DNA of 64,000 nt from Toxorhynchites rutilus septentrionalis (Eukaryota; Arthropoda; Insecta; Diptera; Culicidae): positions 32,394,387-32,458,386 of the forward strand of contig NC_073746.1 in NCBI RefSeq assembly GCF_029784135.1, given 5' to 3'. Position numbers and translations under genes: made by a program. The notes under the pieces are model-generated. The model was not told the origin of the DNA and did no database searches. It was given only the letters and a program-made list of their open reading frames with translations. The first letter of the stretch is position 1. Each line of letters begins with the position of its first letter. Positions 53,413 through 64,000 of the stretch are shown here, in pieces.

Positions 53413-54778
53413 ATGGCAGAGGGCGGGGAGGATCCCCCACCCACACCAAAGAATCAGATAATGAACCTTCTCCTGAAGAGCAGGAGGATGAAACAGAAGA
53501 TGAGGAGGAAAATTCTGTATACAAAATAGAAAGCTCTGAAGATGAGGAAAAAGACGAGAAGCAGGATTTTCGTCTAAAAGAATACCCTGATGGCGCCAAA
53601 GGCCCATTTATCGTATACTTTAGACGAAAATACAAACCTCTTAACGTCATTCGCATCTCAAAAGAGTTGACACAGAAATTTTCCGAAGTTACCGAGATTA
53701 CTCGGATGGGGCCAGACAAATTACGAGTTGTCGTCTCCAGCAGAACCCAAGCGAATGAAAAAAGCGCAGTGATCTCGTACCCTGTTGCAACGTTGAAATA
53801 GACGGTGTAATAAACGAAAAGGGTTTGACTCGAAAAGAGATACTTGATGGTGTCGGTCGCTTCAAGAACTCTTCACTTAAAAGTGTGAAGATTCTTGCAT
53901 GCGATCGACTGAAATCTGTGTCACTTAAAAATGACAAACGAGTCCTCAATCGGACAAACTCTTTTCGTGTGACATTTGAGGGTTCCGCCCTTCCTAACTA
54001 CGTTGCAATAGGTGCACTTCGTTTACCTGTTCGGTTGTTTGTACCCCGGGTAATGAAATGCAACAAATGTATGCAACTCGGTCACACGGCCGCCTATTGT
54101 TGCAACAAAAAACGTTGCGCAGATTGTGGAGAGAGCCATGATGAGAATCCTCGCCCGAAAGAGCGCAAGTGTCTTCATTGCGGCGGGACTCCTCATGATC
54201 TTACTCAATGCCTGGTGTACATACAACGAGGGGAAAAAATCAAGCGTTCCTTAAAAGAACGTTCCAAGCGGACTTATGCAGAAATGCTTAAGAGTCCCGT
54301 TCCAACGACTCAGGACAATCCCTACTCCATTCTGCAGAACGACGAGCCTGTTGCTGACGCTCCCAATGCAGGAAGTTCCGGTACATCGCAGGGTGCCATC
54401 AGGAAAAGAAAAATTACTTCTTTTCCATCACTCCCCAGAAAGAAAACCGAAACTTCCCAAGTTGGAATGAAAACTCGAATCGAACGTGCTGAGAATAGAC
54501 CGAAGCAAGTACCTCCTGCTTTAAGCGGTTCTTCTACGCACCAGGGGTCCTCAGCACTTCCCGGAGCAGCACCCAACACGTCTGCTCCTTTTTCGCGGTC
54601 GAGGCAACAGCCACAATCTGGCTTGCTTGCGCTCTCTGATCTGGTGGACAACATTTTAAATGCTTTAAATATAAATGGCCCTCTTAAAAGCATAGTATTA
54701 TGTTTGCTTCCGATTGTGAGAACATTTTTGAAAGAAAAATGTAGTTTTTTGGCAGCGTTCATTTCCCTCGATGCCTGA
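53413..54778 (+). pseudogene. MosquI copy 2 ORF1, frameshifted
   Basis: ATG at 53413, but the coding frame changes almost at once: the Glu/Asp-rich N-terminus (SDNEPSPEEQEDETEDEEEN) reads in a different frame from 53454. A second break lies at about 53755-53785, where about 25-30 bases found in copy 1 are missing. From 53825 the frame is open to 54778. It contains an RNA-binding-like domain (SFRVTFEGSALPNYV), then zinc knuckles: CNKCMQLGHTAAYC (about 54060), CADCGESHDENPR, whose last Cys position is Arg, and CLHCGGTPHDLTQC (about 54175). KIKRSLKERSKRTYAEML and a hydrophobic C-terminal helix follow, as in copy 1. The TGA stop overlaps the ORF2 ATG. Confidence 0.87.
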
Positions 54779-57700
54779 TTCAGGGCAAGAGGTCAAGGAT
54801 TTGACCACTGTAATACAGTGGAATTGCAGAAGCATCATTCCTAAACTAGATCAGTTTAAATTTTTAGTTCACAGCTCTAACTGTGATGTATTTTCTCTCT
54901 GTGAAACATGGCTTTCTTCAGCCGATGAGCTGAATTTCCACGATTTCAACATTATTCGCCTCGATCAAAATGACTCGTTTGGTGGCGTACTATTGGGGAT
55001 TAAAAAATGTCACTCCTTCTATAGAGTCACTCTCCCATCGATGACAGGCATTGAAGTTGTTGCTTGCCAGGCACAAATCAATGGCAAAGACCTCTGCATT
55101 GCTTCGATATATATTCCTCCCAGAACTACGGTAGGCCGCCATCAGTTCTTTGATACTATCGAGGCAATGCCGGAGCCGCGGTTAATCTTAGGTGATTTCA
55201 ACTCCCATGGAACAGCATGGGGATCACTCTACGATGACAACCGTGCCACTTTGATTTATGATCTGTGCGACAACTTCAAATTGACAGTTTTGAATACTGG
55301 GGAAGCAACCAGAATAGCCAACCCTCCTGCACGGGCAAGCATGCTAGACATATCTCTATGCTCTTCTTCGTTATCCCTGGATTGCACGTGGAAGGTAATC
55401 CAAGATCCCCACGGTAGTGATCACCTACCAATAATTTTATCGATCGCTAATGAATCAAGCTTTCGTGAGTCAGTCAATATTTCGTATGACCTCACGAAGA
55501 ATATTGACTGGAGAACATTTGCGGAAATAATATCTGAAGCAATTGTTTCAATGCATGAACTTCCTCCACTCGAAGAGTATAACTTTATATCGAGTTTGAT
55601 TTACGAAAGCGCACTTCAAGCTCAAAAGAAACGTGTTCCTGCTACCACTTTCCGACGTCGTCCTCCATCACTTTGGTGGGACAAGGAATGTTCAAAGGTC
55701 TACCTTGAAAAATCATCCGCTTTCAAAAAATTCAGGAAAACTGGATTAGTGGAATGGTTTCTAAAGTACCAAGCTCTAGAAGCCAAACTAAAAGGTTTGA
55801 TTAAAGCAAAAAAGCGTGGATATTGGCGGAAGTTCGTCAATGGTTTGTCAAGGGAGACCGCTATGAGCACTCTTTGGAATACGGCTAGAAAAATGCGTGG
55901 CTGGAACCATAGAAACGAAAGTGAGGAATACTCTGACCGTTGGATTTTTAACTTTGCAAGGAAGGTTTTCCCCGACACTGCTCCTGCACAATACGTCGTA
56001 CGCGACATTCCAGTTCAGAGCGATTATGAGAATTTTTCGATGGTGGAATTCTCAATTGCCCTTCTCTCATGTAACAATTCAGCTCCGGGGTCGGACAAGA
56101 TTAAATTCAACTTGTTGAAGAATCTTCCCGACTTGGCAAAACAGCGTTTGCTGAACTTGTTCAACAAGTTTCTGGAGCTGAATATTGTCCCGCATGACTG
56201 GAGACAAGTGAGAGTGATAGCCATACGGAAACCCAACAAGCCGGCTTGCGATCACAACTCGTATAGGCCGATTGCAATGTTATCCTGTATTCGTAAATTG
56301 TTAGAAAAAATGATTCTACTTCGTTTGGACAAGTGGGTCGAAACGAACAATTTACTGTCAAATACGCAGTTTGGCTTCCGCCGAGGTAAAGGGACGAACG
56401 ATTGTCTGGCGCTGCTATCTTCTGAAATCCAAATCGCATTTGCTCGCAAAGAACAAATGGCTTCCGTTTTTTTCGATATCAAAGGGGCATTTGATTGAGT
56501 TTCCATGGAAATTCTCTCAGAGAAGCTTCATAATCGTGGACTTTCACCAATTCTCAATAATTTCCTGTACAATTTACTGTCAGAAAAGCACATGTTTTTC
56601 TCTCATGGCAGCTCGAAATCTTCTCGTTACAGTTTTATGGGCCTACCACGAGGCTCCTACCTAAGCCCCCTCTTGTACAGTTTTTACGTCAATGATATGG
56701 ATGATTGTCTAACTAGAGACTGCACGCTGAGACAACTTGCAGACGATGGAGTTATTTCCATCACGGGTACTAATCCCGTCGTTCTGCAAAAGTCGTTGCA
56801 AGATACCCTGAACAATCTGTTCACGTGGACCCTCAAGCTGGGTATCGAATTCTCTACGGAGAAAACTGAAATGGTCGTTTTTTCTAGGAAGCACGAACCC
56901 GCCCAATTCCAGCTTCACCTATCCGGCAAAACGATCCAACACTCTATGTTTTTTAAATACCTGGGTGTATATTTTGATTCTAAGTGTACCTGGGGGAGAC
57001 ACATTGCGTATTTGAAACAGAAATGCCAGCAAAGAATCAATTTTCTCCAAACAATAACCGGAACATGGTGGGGCGCCCATCAAGGAGACCTCATTCAGTT
57101 GTACAAAACAGCGATATTGTCAGTGTTAGAATATGCCAGCTTTTGCTTCCGATCAGCTGCCAGGATTCATATTCTCAAGCTGGAGAGGATACAATATCGT
57201 TGCTTGCGTATAGCCATGGGGTGTTTGCATTCGACACATACGATGAGTCTCGAAGTTTTGGCAGGAGTACCCCCGCTTACTCTTCGGTGCACAGAATTAT
57301 CCTACAGATTTCTCATCCGTTGCAAGATCATGAATCCATTGGTGATTGATAACTTCGAAAATCTACTCCAACTGACTCCTCAGTCAAGTTTTATGTCTTT
57401 ATACCATGAGTACCTTACCCATGACGTGCACCCTTCACCAGGCATCTCCAACCAAGTTTGCTTCCCATACTTCTGCAATTCCTCTGTCATTTTTTATCTG
57501 TCCATGCGACAAAAAATCCATGGAATCCCAGATCACCTACGCTCCGATTCTATTCCGCCGATATTTTCGGCAGAATATGGGAAAGTTAGATCTGATAAAA
57601 TGTTCTTTACTGACGGTTCATTCATAAACGGGTCCACTGGCTTCGGCATCTTCAATGAAAATTCCACTGCCTCTTTCAAACTCAAAGATCCTTGTTCCGT

Positions 57701-58451
57701 GTATGTCGCTGAACTGGGTGCGATATATTACGCATTAGGGATCATTGAAACATTGCCCATCGACCACTATTTTATTTTTTCAGACAGTCTCAGCTCAATA
57801 GAGGCAATTCGCTCAATGAAAGTTGATAAATGCTCATCTTATTTCCTAACAAGAATAAGACAACTATTGAGTGTTTTGGTCGAAAAATTATTCAAGATTA
57901 CCTTAGCATGGGTTCCCTCTCATTGCTCGATTCCGGGGAATGAGAAAGCGGACTCGCTAGCTAAGGTGGGCGCTTTAGAAGGCACACTTTTTGAAAGGCA
58001 AATTGCTTATAATGAATTTTTCCACATTCCTCGTCAGTATACGCTCGTAAGTTGGCAGCGCATGTGGAGTGGTGATGAGTTCGGTCGTTGGTTACACACG
58101 ATTATCCCTAAGGTATCGACGAGTGCATGGTTCAAGGGATTGAAGGTAGGTCGTGATTTCATTCGTGTGATATCTCGGCTTATGTCCAATCACTACAACC
58201 TAAACGCGCATCTCTATCGCATTGGGCTCGCAGTAAACAATCTTTGTGATTGTGGCGATGGCTACCACGACATCGAGCATGTTGTCTGGTCGTGTATCCG
58301 GTTCCATGCTGCTCGCTCTCAGCTCTCTAGAGCACTGAGAGCACAAGGCAGACAATCGGATATCTCCGTCCGGGATATCTTAGGTAGCCGTGATCCTGAT
58401 CTTCTGCTTCATCTATACCTGTTCCTCAGAAACGCCGATGTCAACGTTTAA
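54771..58451 (+). pseudogene. MosquI copy 2 ORF2, complete except for one TGA codon
   Basis: The frame from ATG 54771 to 58451 (about 1226 codons) is broken only by TGA at 56496-56498, just after the first catalytic Asp motif (FFDIKGAFD-stop-VSMEIL). Domains in order: apurinic endonuclease at about residues 10-220 (VIQWNCRSIIPKLD, LCETWLSS, LILGDFNSHGTAWG, DPHGSDHLPI); reverse transcriptase at about 440-800 (SYRPIAMLSCIRK, FRRGKGTNDC, FDIKGAFD, LPRGSYLSPLLYSFY, LADDGVISI, FKYLGVYFDSKCTWG). In the LPRGS block, Arg replaces the Gln of LPQGS. RNase H at about 940-1090: MFFTDGSFINGST, YVAELGAIYYALG, FSDSLSSIEAIRS, WVPSHCSIPGNEKADSLAK. The tail CDCGDGYHDIEHVVWSC is last. The enzyme would nick DNA and copy element RNA at the break; one nonsense change prevents it here. 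Confidence 0.92.
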
Positions 58452-58725
58452 TGATGTTTCCTTCGTTGTGTCCCCGTTTCATATCCCTCCTATCCAAACG
58501 ATAAACTTTTACTTAGTCGCGGCAATACATACACACACTCTTTACAGATACACGGGCCAAAGGTTGTGCAGTCCACTGATCATTCAACAAGATCCAAAGG
58601 TTGTACCGCTCATGGCAACTCTACACGAGCTGATGATTGCGCCGGTTAGTGACCATTCTATCCTGGATTCCTCGAGTCGAGAATCACGAACTACGCTAGA
58701 TATGAGGTACCGACTAGGGGGGCGT

Positions 58726-58973
58726 AGGTGCACCCGTGGCCGAGTGGTTAGCGTCCCACACTATCATGCCGGGTGTTCGGGTTCGATTCCTGTTCTGGTT
58801 GGGGGATTTTTCGTCAAAGAAAATTCCTCCGGCTTGCACTGTGGTCACGCGTATTCTAGAGCTTGCCACTCCAGAGTACATTCAAGGCGTGTTATTCGGC
58901 ATAGAAATTTCAACCAAGTATTAATGAACGACGCTAGTTAATGAATACGTTGAGACGGCAAAAGTTCCACATG
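58726..58973 (+). mobile_element. tRNA-derived SINE inserted in the MosquI copy 2 3' UTR
   Basis: Same SINE family as 43126-43385. Box A TGGCCGAGTGG at 58737-58747 and box B GGTTCGATTCC at 58780-58790 are intact. The 3' end stops at GTTCCACATGG, about 30 bases short of the other copy. In MosquI copy 3 the site reads GGGGGGCGT-TGCTGATTAATGTT-CAGCTGCATCC. Here the SINE stands between GGGGGGCGT and CAGCTGCATCC, so 14 bases of target are missing and no target duplication is visible. The SINE head also appears as a short open frame, which is not a gene. Confidence 0.88.
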
Positions 58974-59210
58974 GTCAGCTGCATCCCAATAGGAGGTATC
59001 CCGTGTCGGGCACACGTACAGAGCACTGAAGACTGCAACATACCAATTATGAGAACACTTGTAATACTAACCTCGAGCCAACCGCGAGTAATCGGTTACA
59101 TATTACTAACATAGTTGTAAGCAAACATTGACGAAATATTGAACTCCCGGCCCCGTTAGGCTGACGCCATATGAGCCTTAATAAAAATATATATTTTGGA
59201 TAAAAAAAAA

Positions 59211-59642
59211 AACGAAGGAGAAAATGCTATTTTATCTGTAATATATTTCTGTGGTCATAAATTTATTTGACTTAGGCTTATATTTATGTACATCTTATCT
59301 ATTTAGACTTACGTTGAAAAATGATGCATGTTGACGCTTTGTCTTCTTTCGCATAATTGAATAAACAAAAGAAAAGGGTAGTAATGACTTTAATTGTATT
59401 TTTATTTACATTTTTGACAGAATGTGGTTCCGGATTCTATCACGATATCTCTTCTCACCCGTTTTAAATGATTCAAGATCATATAGGAAATGGTGTTTTT
59501 TCAGAGCTTCCATTTGATGTATCAAAAGAGAAAAAATTAGAGATTTTGAACAATGAAAAAATTCAATTCAAATGCAATTACTACACACAATCACAATCCT
59601 ATGTCAAGATCCCGTCCGTGGCCCTTAGGCCCAGACCCATCA
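59211..59642 (+). repeat. Dispersed repeat family X, right part after the MosquI insertion
   Basis: AACGAAGGAGAAAATGCTAT, TTGACTTAGGCTTATATTTA and the block ending TCCCGTCCGTGGCCCTTAGG...AGACCCATCAA match 23280-23670. It is cut at the right by the Jockey relic. Confidence 0.75.
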
Positions 59643-59652
59643 AATTATTTTT

Positions 59653-60789
59653 TATTTTATTTTATTTGTTTATCCATCTAACACTAATTTGGTCTAAATG
59701 ATTATATTATACTAAATACCACTACTACATCTAATACATTGGTCATACAAAATAAAAAAAAACTACAAAATCAAAACAATAAATCATCTAAGGGTAGGTC
59801 GTCTATAAAAGGTGTCCGAGGAGGTATTGAAATCGAATAAGTCGAAAACTTCGTTGAAACGGACTGACATGAAACGGACAGGATTGAGCAGCGCATAATG
59901 CACACTCCGTCCTTCAAGATATGAAAAGTTCCTGGCACCAAGAGTACGTTCAGGTGCATACATGTTAACTTGTGCCAACAGTGCAGGGCAGTCGATTCCT
60001 CTGGTTAAGAGTTTGGCGACAAACATAGCCTGAGCGTTGAAACGCCTTCTCTCCAGCGTCTCCAGTCCTAAAAGTTGACAACGCGTATGGTGCCAAGTTT
60101 GGTGGATCCCGGCACGGAAGTTTCCGGAGACCATGTCGTACGAATTTCCGCTGAACCGAAGGAAACGTACTCTGCTGTAGAGAGGTGTCGAAGAGGACCG
60201 ATAGAGGGTACGCAAGACTTGAGACACATTTTTTCAGCATACAAGAAGGAATATCATCTGGCCCGGGAGTCAAAGAATATTTCAGCTTTCTGATCGCAGT
60301 CTCCACAACCTTTCTGGTAACTCGAAAGATGTCCATATTCAGTACGTTGGATCTAGTGTCTCTAATGGCAGAAGCAACTTGCGTTTCGGAGGAAGAACGG
60401 TCATTAAATACTCGCATGAAGTGAGCAGCGAAAAGATTGCATTTCTCGAGTGCGGTGTGGTTCCGGGGTTTCCCCAAATACATGCTTACGGGCAAGCCTT
60501 CTTCCATTCTTTTGGAGTTGACAAAAGACCAGAAAAGCGTCGGGTTCTACGGAGATTTCCTTGCATACGCCTCGTATACTGCTTATACAGGAAACGATTG
60601 TACCAACGGTATTCATTACTCCTTCGTTCCAGCTCTTGTTTTGCAAATGTACAACGCCGCCTGCAGAAACACCGGAAAGCAGAGGATCATTCTTTTGGGT
60701 TCTTCCAAACGTCTATTGCCTCAGACTGGTTTCTGTAAGGGCGTCCGTGCGACGTTATATAGCGTCTGTATTAATTCGGTAGCGTTTTT
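59653..60789 (-). pseudogene. Jockey-clade LINE relic, 5'-truncated and lacking the RT palm
   Basis: On the minus strand: the segment before the reverse transcriptase (EEGLPVSMYLGKP, KCNLFAAHFMRVFND) at about 60510-60420, then the RT finger ETAIRKLKYSLTPGPDDIPS and SLAYPLSVLFDTSLQQSTFP at about 60310-60210. It jumps directly into the post-palm segment (STPLYSRVRFLRFSG near 60190; RCQLLGLETLERRRFNAQAM near 60070; GIDCPALLAQVNMYAPERTL near 59990; VFDLFDFNTSSDTF near 59850). The catalytic palm is deleted. A TAAAATAAAATAAA-type tail ends at about 59653. AATTATTTTT on both sides (59643-59652 and 60790-60799) is a plausible target duplication. The upstream part to 60770 is in shifted frames. Confidence 0.8.
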
Positions 60790-61790
60790 AATTATTTTTC
60801 AGATACACGATGGAGTTTATGATTTACAGAAGACAATGACATTGTAGAACAACTAATCTAGAATAGGTATACAAAAAAATAAGAGAAACAAAGTGCCGCA
60901 TCGTAGCTATTAAATGGTTCTTTAAACGCTGCTCAAAACGTTATTACGCATTACGCATGAAGATATGATAAACGTCATTTTAAAACTACAATTTTTATTT
61001 GTTTCGTAATGAAATTTGCAATTCAGTACTCTTCTAATTTGCTCAAATTTTCTAATCGGTTTTCTAGATCAACAACAAGATAAAAACAACTTTAACATTT
61101 ACTGATGGACCAGAGCGAGATCGATTTTTGACACGATTGGTGAATGATCAAACTAACACGTTCGTCGCCCAATGTGCTGTTTTTGAGTTTCTCGCGAGGC
61201 CCAAATTGCGGATGATTTATTAAATGAAGACCAACTTTTACATGATCTAGTGAAATTTCTTTCTATTTGAAGACGAATTGACAACAATAGCACATACCAG
61301 AGTCATATTATACGGGTTTCGCAAAAAACTCCAGTACAAACCTTCTGTACTATAAATTGATAAAAAGTATAGTATAAACAATATATTAATATGATTATGA
61401 TTTTATTATTTTTCTACATATCTTATAGTTACATTTAGGTGCCTATGCTGTAAAATTCCTTTGAAAATCCTATTAAATTTGAACGAGAAAAGTGTCACCC
61501 ATATCTGGGTGACGGGGCGACGAGAGGGTTAACAGTAAATGTAACTTGAAATACATATCTTTCAGGCGCGCGTTCCATTGACACGATTGGATTAGTGTTG
61601 ACTGATATATGGTTGGTGTTAAGTCAGAGGGGACCTAGTCGCAAAATTGAAAACTACGAGTTATTGATTACATTAGGTTAAGCATCTCGTTAGCTACATA
61701 CCACATTAATCAGATTTGGAAGATCACGCGTACAGAAGGAATAACGTATCGAAATTGTTTCGAATACTCAATGAAAACCCCTTAGAGTAG
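60790..61790. other. No gene found
   Basis: AT-rich, non-coding sequence; no repeat partner or element end recognised. Confidence 0.35.
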
Positions 61791-61792
61791 TG

Positions 61793-63021
61793 CGGGGCAA
61801 AGGTGCGCACGGGGCAAAAGTGTGCATTGGCATTTACAACAGTGTATTCGTTTGATACATTATTACACCAGCAGCTCACACATATAAACAAGATACATTT
61901 TTCGCGTAACTTTTGAAAACGACCTATCTACATTGATCGATTCTATTCATTGACTGTCTCTTTCGATAACCACAACCTGGCAGACAGATTTGGCGCCAAT
62001 TTTGCCACATAGTTTGATAAACGAGGTTTCCTTCTACACTCTTGATCTTTGAACACACCATGAATTGCTTTTACCACAGAGCCATTAATGAAAGAGAATC
62101 GAACAATGAAGATAGGTCCTTTTCAAAAATTACGCGAGATTTCATGAATGTGGCAAAAAGTTATGAGGTAAAAAGAGTTTTGCGATGTTTTGATCTATTT
62201 TTTCAGTTTTGGAGATGACGATTTACTTACCTAAAATAACTGGAAAGTTCGAAACTACACTGTCGAGGACCTTCATTCTATAGTAGATGATAGTGCGTAT
62301 TCGTTTTTGTGAAAAAGTTCAAGAATTTTTTTTTAAATTCGATTAGTTCAAAAATTGCTTGTGGGGCAAAGGTGTGCAGTGGCTGTGGTGCGAAAGAGTT
62401 TTCCTCTGAAAAAAAATTCTAAAATGTTTTCAACCAAATTTTTAACAGGAACCACAAGAAGAAAACTGATTTGAAGAAATGCACTCCAGAAATGCTCAAA
62501 TGGCCCGACAGAGGCTTTGGGAGGGAGCCTTGAGGCGTCGGATTGCGGCAGACCTAGATAATTCTGAATCAGCTCTGAGGAAGAGGTTCATATTAGAAAG
62601 TGATTTACGATTTGAATCTTCTTTTATTGACATTTCTACTTCTGCTAGGATGTGTCAGCGAGCACCTAGGGCGGTTCAGATAGGTATTTACGAGTGAGCA
62701 GTCTGAGGATCTGGCTGACCACTGCAGGGCACTGTACAAAGCTTTCTATGGTATGACTCTCAAAGATTTACGGCGTCTGGCGTTTGATTTTTCGGAATCC
62801 AACAACCTCCAGCACGAATTCAACCAAGTTGCAAAACTGGCAGGAAGAGATTGGGATTCTAGCTTCATGAGGAACCATCGTCTGTCTCTTCGAACCCCAC
62901 AACAACACAACGAAGCATCAGCGCTCCAAGGCAAAGCGTCGGAATCCTCAGAACCTAAATCCAAGATGAGGAATAAAAATGAACAATTGCTTAAAAATAA
63001 TTCGAAATTAATTTTCAAATG
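61793..63021 (+). pseudogene. pogo/Tigger-like transposase relic (DNA-binding part only)
   Basis: The readable part is 62462-63021. It opens with KKTDLKKCTPEMLKW in one frame and RQRLWEGALRRRIAADLDNS in the next, the psq-type helix-turn-helix of pogo-like proteins, separated by a one-base shift near 62500. It continues with a CENPB-type segment: HCRALYKAFYGMTLKDLRRL, AFDFSESNNLQHEF, NQVAKLAGRDWDSSFMRNHR, LSLRTPQQ. The catalytic DDE domain that should follow RTPQ is missing; a short basic tail (SKMRNKNEQLLKNN) ends at 63021. Upstream, GTGCGGGGCAAAGGTGCGCA at about 61793 and a related block at 62363 may belong to the element's 5' region. TTTTTAACAG at 62437-62446 looks like a 3' splice site. 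No 3' inverted repeat was found. Confidence 0.7.
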
Positions 63022-63168
63022 AAAAATGTTGTTATTTTCACCATGCATTCAATTCAATAACGGTTATGTTTCGTTTATGTTTATGTTTTCACAATGAACT
63101 TAAATAATATAAATATTGTTTTTTTCAAACAATGAGTTTGACATAAATCAAGTGAAGGTAGCTATGTA

Positions 63169-63608
63169 CACTGGAGTCGCGTAAAAAGCGAGGGATACAT
63201 GCCGCGTAAAAGAAAACCGCGTAAATTCCGAAATCCGCGTAAAAAACCGCGTAAATTTCAAAATCCGCATAAAAATAAACTGTGTAATTTTCAAAATCCG
63301 TGTAAAAATCTAACAAACAGTGAATTAGTAGTTTAAAATGCAACCCATACTCTAACAATTGATTACCTCAATGTTTTTGCATGCTACAATCATGCTATTT
63401 GTATCTTCTTCCAATTCTCAGCTACTAATTAGTGATACAATGCAAACTTATTTCGTGAAATGTCAAATCAATTAGAATATTGAATTTTTACGCGGTTAAC
63501 ACGAGCCGCGTTAAAAAAACCGCTTAAATTCCGAAATCCGCGTAAAAATAAACCGCGTAACTTCCTAAAACCACGTAAGATAAAACCGCGTACAAAGCGA
63601 CTTCAGGG
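63169..63608. mobile_element. MITE built of repeated CGCGTAAA motifs (440 bp)
   Basis: Short terminal inverted repeats CACTGGAGTCGC (63169-63180) and GCGACTTCAGGG (63597-63608), 10 of 12 matching, are flanked by TA (63167-63168 and 63609-63610). Inside each end, CCGCGTAAA-type motifs alternate with AATTCCGAAATC-type motifs (63211-63300 and 63485-63590). The middle is AT-rich. A pogo-like origin is possible; no coding capacity. Confidence 0.75.
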
Positions 63609-63627
63609 TATTTATAAACTTCATCTA

Positions 63628-63768
63628 TATAAATAAAAATGATTTGTCCGTTTCTAACGATTATAATTAATTAATTTCTGTGGGAACTTGAGTGTTCGAA
63701 ATGATTTATATCAATATAACAATTGTGGGGTGGGACGAAGTTCGCCGGGTCAGCTGGTTTGTTAATGA
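63628..63768 (+). mobile_element. Very short Helitron-like unit
   Basis: Begins TCTATATAAATAAAAATGAT and ends GAAGTTCGCCGGGTCAGCTG, the same pair of ends (inverted) as the element at 40823-41332, with only about 100 bases between. Class uncertain as for that element. Confidence 0.5.
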
Positions 63769-64000
63769 AAACGAATTCTGTTTCAAGTGTTGGACATTTT
63801 CGGATATCTTATATTGTCAGTCTCCTCCCTCTCAAAAATTTCCACGTTGTATGTTCGACCATAACACCCATAAAAACCATAGAACACCCCCTCCTGCCTA
63901 CTGGATGGTGCCTACACTCTCTAGTAATGATGCTTCCATTACCCGAATGTAACATCTACTCGAAAGCGACACTTACCCAAAAGAAGGATATATTCAAATA
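63769..64000. other. No gene found at the right edge
   Basis: Plain sequence with a short chance frame; nothing recognised. Confidence 0.35.

Larger units (their letters stand above)
52896..59210 (+). mobile_element. MosquI-like non-LTR retrotransposon, copy 2, full length with internal SINE
   Basis: A 10-base target duplication AACGAAGGAG brackets the element (52886-52895 and 59211-59220). A ~517-base 5' UTR precedes ORF1, the same length as in copy 1. ORF1 is frameshifted, ORF2 carries a single TGA. The 3' UTR (58452-59210) contains a SINE at 58726-58973 and ends TATATATTTTGGAT plus an A-run. The uninterrupted target sequence survives at 23240-23670. Copies 1 and 2 belong to clearly different subfamilies (ORF2 roughly two-thirds identical by eye), while copy 3 (32308-34256) is a close relative of copy 2. 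Confidence 0.93.

Noticed and set aside
58736..58924. 62-codon frame
   Set aside because: It is the tRNA-derived head and body of the SINE at 58726-58973.
1..64000. Integrated virus-derived sequences, which are common in Aedes genomes
   Set aside because: No reading frame showed motifs of viral polymerase, nucleoprotein or capsid families; all reverse transcriptases seen are non-LTR retrotransposon types.

Overview
The window looks like intergenic or intronic DNA from a culicine mosquito (Aedes-like). I read this from the transposon content: an intact DD37E IS630-Tc1-mariner transposon (ITmD37E type, described from mosquitoes), three copies of a MosquI-like I-clade retrotransposon with RNase H, Jockey-clade relics, tRNA-derived SINEs and many fold-back MITEs. 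No host protein-coding gene could be supported, and I see no rRNA, CRISPR array, prokaryotic sequence or virus-derived reading frame. Species identity is an inference.

Layout. 1-1135: repeat arm and a LINE reverse transcriptase relic. 1136-3640: unique, moderately GC-rich DNA without genes. 3641-8983: fold-back element, pogo-like MITE, a tRNA-Thr-derived SINE, the intact DD37E transposon (7211-8502) and another fold-back element. 9531-10967: a decayed Tc1-like transposon. 14025-16270: an internally deleted mariner with very long inverted repeats, itself invaded by a palindromic element. 16280-17858: unique DNA, then a tRNA-Val pseudogene. 18699-22335: mariner and Jockey relics. 22371-27780: members of a dispersed repeat family (called X here), a perfect 29-bp hairpin, a 219-bp pogo-like MITE and a second Tc1-like copy. 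27781-31996: unique DNA. 31997-34583: a DD37E relic split by a 5'-truncated MosquI copy. 34759-44345: RNase H LINE relics, fold-back and Helitron-like repeats, a piggyBac C-terminal fragment and a large palindrome with a SINE in it. 44400-50541: MosquI copy 1, full length. 51012-52235: mariner with two stop codons. 52896-59210: MosquI copy 2, full length. 59653-63768: Jockey relic, pogo-like transposase relic and two short elements.

How the parts work together. Nearly everything recognisable is a transposable element or a parasite of one. The autonomous types once present (MosquI, Jockey-clade and R1-like LINEs, DD37E, Tc1-like, mariner, pogo-like, piggyBac) are the plausible sources of enzymes for the non-autonomous SINEs and MITEs beside them. 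Only the DD37E transposase at 7363-8379 has an uninterrupted frame with its full catalytic triad and both terminal inverted repeats. The insertion history can be read from target-site duplications and paralogous empty sites: a SINE inside the 42.7-44.3 kb palindrome, MosquI copy 2 inside a family-X repeat, a SINE inside MosquI copy 2, and MosquI copy 3 inside a DD37E relic.

I found no convincing new multi-gene system. The observations most worth a second look are the perfect hairpin at 24015-24078, the 8-base start/stop overlap shared by both full-length MosquI copies, the duplicated binding-site layout in the Tc1-like termini, and the long-TIR mariner. Boundaries given for decayed repeats are approximate because they were read by eye.
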